Assembly (NCBI GenBank): GCA_945862145.1 | Contig: CAMAXE010000028.1 | Coordinates: 1-62,968, forward strand | Direction of reading: 5' to 3' | Length of the DNA stretch: 62,968 nt | DNA from: Klebsiella pneumoniae | GTDB lineage: Bacteria; Pseudomonadota; Gammaproteobacteria; Pseudomonadales; UBA5518 | In this document: one piece after another, positions 61,376 to 62,968 of the stretch | Position numbering within the stretch: position 1 is the stretch's first letter | Layout: every line of letters starts with the position of its first letter | Position numbers and translations under genes: made by a program | Notes under the pieces: model-generated | Told to the model about the DNA's origin: nothing | Database searches by the model: none | The model's input: the letters and a program-made list of their open reading frames with translations, nothing else

Positions 61376-62197
61376 GTGCGAGTACTCTTTCTAGCGGCCA
61401 TGGCGGCGCTGCTGGCGCTGCCGGCCGCCGCCCAGATCGAGGTGATGGAGCCGGGGGGTTACAGCTCCCCGGGCCAACAGCAGCCTTCACGCCGCTCTGA
61501 TCCGGCTCCGCAGGCACAGGCTGGAGACGCCGACCTCTACAACCAGGTGCTGCAGCTTCAAGACGAGGTCATGAAGCTGAACGGTATCGTCGAAGAACAG
61601 GCCGAGCAGATTCGGCAGATCAAGCAGCAGCGCCTCGACGATTACATCGGCCTGGACAAGCGACTTACCGCGTTGGGCGGTGCAGCGGCGCCTCCGGCCA
61701 CGTCAGGCCCGTCCCAAGGCGCGGTGAGTGCGTCAGATGGCCTGAGGCCCGATGAGCAGTCTTATGCTCCTGTCCGCGCGGATGTGGCTCCAATGGCGCC
61801 GGTCGCTACAGCCCCCGTTGCAGGCGAGCAGCCTGCCTACCAGGCTGCGTTCGATCTCCTGCGCAACAAGCAGTACCCGGAGGCCGAGGGAGCGTTCAAG
61901 GCTTTCCTCGAGCAGTATCCTAACGGTGTACTTGCGGGCAACGCGCACTTCTGGTTGGGCGAGTTCTACGCCATCGTCAACGGTGACAACGAATCCGCGA
62001 GGCCGCAGTACGAGTCACTGGTGTACCAGTACCCGGGCAGCACCAAGATGCCTGATGCCCTGTTCAAGCTGGGCCGGATTTACATGCAGGAGGGCGATGC
62101 CGTACGGGGCCGCGAGCTGCTGCAGCGCGTGCAGGAGGAGTACGGCAGCTCCGACAGCGCAGCCAAAGCCCGCGATTATCTTGAGCAGAACCCGTAG
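61376..62197 (+). CDS. cpoB: CpoB (YbgF), periplasmic coordinator of peptidoglycan synthesis and Tol
   Basis: Periplasmic protein that couples PBP1B-LpoB activity to Tol-driven constriction. The 273-residue product begins with a GTG at 61376 and a signal peptide (about 1-20, ending AAAQ), followed by a coiled coil (about 55-100, QVLQLQDEVMKLNGIVEEQ) and a C-terminal TPR domain (about 160-273) with YQAAFDLLRNKQYPEAEGAF, NAHFWLGEFYAI and PDALFKLGRIYMQEGD. It ends the tol-pal operon as in most gammaproteobacteria; 8 bases separate it from pal. Confidence 0.93.
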   Translation: MRVLFLAAMAALLALPAAAQIEVMEPGGYSSPGQQQPSRRSDPAPQAQAGDADLYNQVLQLQDEVMKLNGIVEEQAEQIRQIKQQRLDDYIGLDKRLTALGGAAAPPATSGPSQGAVSASDGLRPDEQSYAPVRADVAPMAPVATAPVAGEQPAYQAAFDLLRNKQYPEAEGAFKAFLEQYPNGVLAGNAHFWLGEFYAIVNGDNESARPQYESLVYQYPGSTKMPDALFKLGRIYMQEGDAVRGRELLQRVQEEYGSSDSAAKARDYLEQNP

Positions 62198-62212
62198 ACG
62201 CTCATTTTTGCC

Positions 62213-62240
62213 TTGTCTTTTCGAGCCCAATCCGTACCAT
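62213..62240 (+). promoter_or_regulatory. Probable promoter of tRNA-Lys
   Basis: TTGTCT at 62213-62218 and TACCAT at 62235-62240 are 16 bases apart and end 13 bases before the mature tRNA. A GC-rich discriminator (GCCGCG) follows, which is typical of stringently controlled stable-RNA promoters. Confidence 0.45.
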
Positions 62241-62253
62241 ACGCCGCGTCTCA

Positions 62254-62329
62254 GGGTCGTTAGCTCAGTTGGTAGAGCAGTTGGCTTTTAACCAATTGGT
62301 CGCTGGTTCGAATCCAGCACGACCCACCA
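62254..62329 (+). tRNA. tRNA-Lys (anticodon TTT)
   Basis: The 76-base sequence folds as a full cloverleaf: GGGTCGT pairs with ACGACCC in the acceptor stem, the D arm contains AGCTCAGTTGGTAGAGC, the anticodon loop reads CTTTTAA, and the T arm has GGTTCGAATCC. CCA is encoded at 62327-62329. It closely matches the E. coli lysine tRNA. Its 3' end is the likely attachment site for the integrase remnant that follows. Confidence 0.98.
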
Positions 62330-62427
62330 TTTATTCCTCCCAAGCCGTCCCAGAACATCGCTAAAGCTCTGATAAATGGGCTTTTGTTTGCCTTTACTGT
62401 CCGCAGTCTCCCGCCACATACCCAGCC

Positions 62428-62490
62428 GTACCGTCAAAATTGGCGGTACATCTGGCGGTACATTGGCGCTGCCAAAACGGGTACCGCCAA
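62428..62490. repeat. Four copies of a TTGGCGGTAC-type decamer, likely integrase arm sites
   Basis: TTGGCGGTAC at 62440-62449 and CTGGCGGTAC at 62452-62461 are direct copies; GTACCGTCAA at 62428-62437 and GTACCGCCAA at 62481-62490 are inverted copies, the first with one mismatch. They fill the 85 bases just before the integrase start. Short repeated motifs in this position usually bind the N-terminal arm domain of tyrosine integrases; that function is inferred. Confidence 0.65.
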
Positions 62491-62513
62491 CTGGTACCGG
62501 CGGGAGGGCCAGG

Positions 62514-62654
62514 ATGGCACTGTTGGAAGGACGAATTCGCGCGGTAAAACCGCTAGAACAAACCTACCCGATGGCGGAAAGCCACGGCCTGTATCTCGGG
62601 GTTGCGCCGCGTTGCGGCAAGTACTGGCGGATCGCATCCGCGTCCTCGCGCTAG
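62514..62654 (+). pseudogene. Truncated tyrosine integrase (DUF4102 arm-binding N-terminus only)
   Basis: The 46-codon frame MALLEGRIRAVKPLEQ to YPMAESHGLYLGVAPRCGK and YWRIASASSR matches the N-terminal arm-DNA-binding domain of P4-type tyrosine recombinases, whose typical form is IRALKPxxKPYKxADGGGLYLxVxPxGxKxWR. An intact enzyme has about 400 residues; the core-binding and catalytic domains are missing and the frame stops at 62652. The stop overlaps that of the opposite-strand beta-barrel gene in a CTAG. It is a scar of an element that used tRNA-Lys as target. Confidence 0.85.
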
Positions 62655-62968
62655 AAGCGGTAATTAACGCCGATGCGCAGCACGTCTTCGCTGTACTCCT
62701 GACGTTCGCGGGCGCCGGGAAAGATCGGGCTGGTGTCGACCAGTTTGGTGCCGAAGTCTGCGTGGTGATAGTCAACGACCAGACTGGCGTGCGCGCCTAC
62801 CCGGTGTTCTACGCCCAGACCCAACGCCCAGCCGGTCTGCCAGTCCGTCTGGGTAACGGACGTGACCTGATCAGGCGCAAAGTTGCAGCCGCCGGTGCAA
62901 CCAAAGCTGCGCGAAACCCGCGCTACCGAAAGGCCGGTGCTGGTGTAGACCAGCGTGGCGCCATCGTT
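62651..62968 (-). CDS. Outer-membrane beta-barrel protein, C-terminal part (cut by window edge)
   Basis: The last 105 codons of a minus-strand gene, whose start lies outside the window. The end reads DVLRIGVNYRF, a terminal beta strand with the C-terminal phenylalanine recognised by the BAM machinery, and earlier segments WALGLGVEHRVG and SLVVDYHHADFG alternate polar and hydrophobic residues as barrel strands do. The style is that of OmpW/Omp25-like small porins or the barrel of surface antigens. A CysThrGlyGlyCys pair (CTGGC) could form a disulfide in a surface loop. Exact family cannot be set from this part. Confidence 0.75.
   Translation of the reverse strand, partial: NDGATLVYTSTGLSVARVSRSFGCTGGCNFAPDQVTSVTQTDWQTGWALGLGVEHRVGAHASLVVDYHHADFGTKLVDTSPIFPGARERQEYSEDVLRIGVNYRF

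Overview
This window is about 63 kb of high-GC chromosome from a gammaproteobacterium. The evidence is the gene content and order: kdsD-kdsC, murA-hisGDC, degS-zapG-zapE-rplM-rpsI, petABC-sspAB, lpoA-yraN-diaA, the mra/dcw division and cell-wall cluster, secA-argJ-mutT, and aspS-ruvCAB-ybgC-tolQRAB-pal-cpoB. LpoA, SspA/SspB, ZapG and CpoB together point to Gammaproteobacteria. The layout resembles Pseudomonas and marine relatives more than enteric bacteria, but I cannot name a genus. Almost everything is core housekeeping sequence, coding density is very high, and many genes overlap by ATGA, GTGA or TGATG.

Layout. 1-1352: 3' part of kdsC and kdsD (Kdo synthesis), minus strand. 1541-6135: ibaG, murA, hisG, hisD, hisC. 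6142-7640: degS and zapG, minus. 7790-9828: zapE, rplM, rpsI, closed by a hairpin. 10039-13800: Rieske protein, a fused cytochrome b/c1 gene, sspA and sspB. 13812-16667: diaA-like, yraN and lpoA, minus. 16731-17935: rsmI and RNase P RNA. 17941-18190: an AT-rich, hairpin-rich spacer, then a clear sigma70 promoter with three MraZ operator repeats. 18228-34962: the dcw cluster mraZ to ftsZ. 35317-40937: M23 peptidase, secA, argJ, mutT. 41038-48694: the most accessory-like part, with a secreted alpha/beta hydrolase, an acyl-CoA dehydrogenase plus APH-type kinase pair, LemA plus M48 protease, and an unrecognised 374-residue protein. 48785-54938: hemB, proS, HIT protein, an HU protein with a histone H1-like tail, an FmdB-type zinc ribbon and aspS. 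54940-62197: ruvCAB, ybgC and the Tol-Pal system. 62254-62968: tRNA-Lys, an integrase scar, and the end of an outer-membrane beta-barrel gene.

How the genes work together. The dcw cluster makes the lipid-linked peptidoglycan precursor (MurE/F/C/D, MraY, MurG, Ddl; MurA lies upstream in the window) and builds the divisome (FtsL, I, W, Q, A, Z). Tol-Pal-CpoB, LpoA, ZapE, ZapG and the M23 protein add envelope constriction and peptidoglycan control. RuvABC, DegS, ProS, AspS, L13, S9 and SecA are general housekeeping.

I do not see a convincing new biological system. The points most worth checking are the cytochrome b-c1 fusion, the SSQ (not SSN) motif in FtsI, the missing lpxC between ftsZ and secA, the split ACAD10/11-like kinase-dehydrogenase pair, the H1-tailed HU protein, the structured rnpB-mraZ spacer, and the integrase scar at tRNA-Lys.
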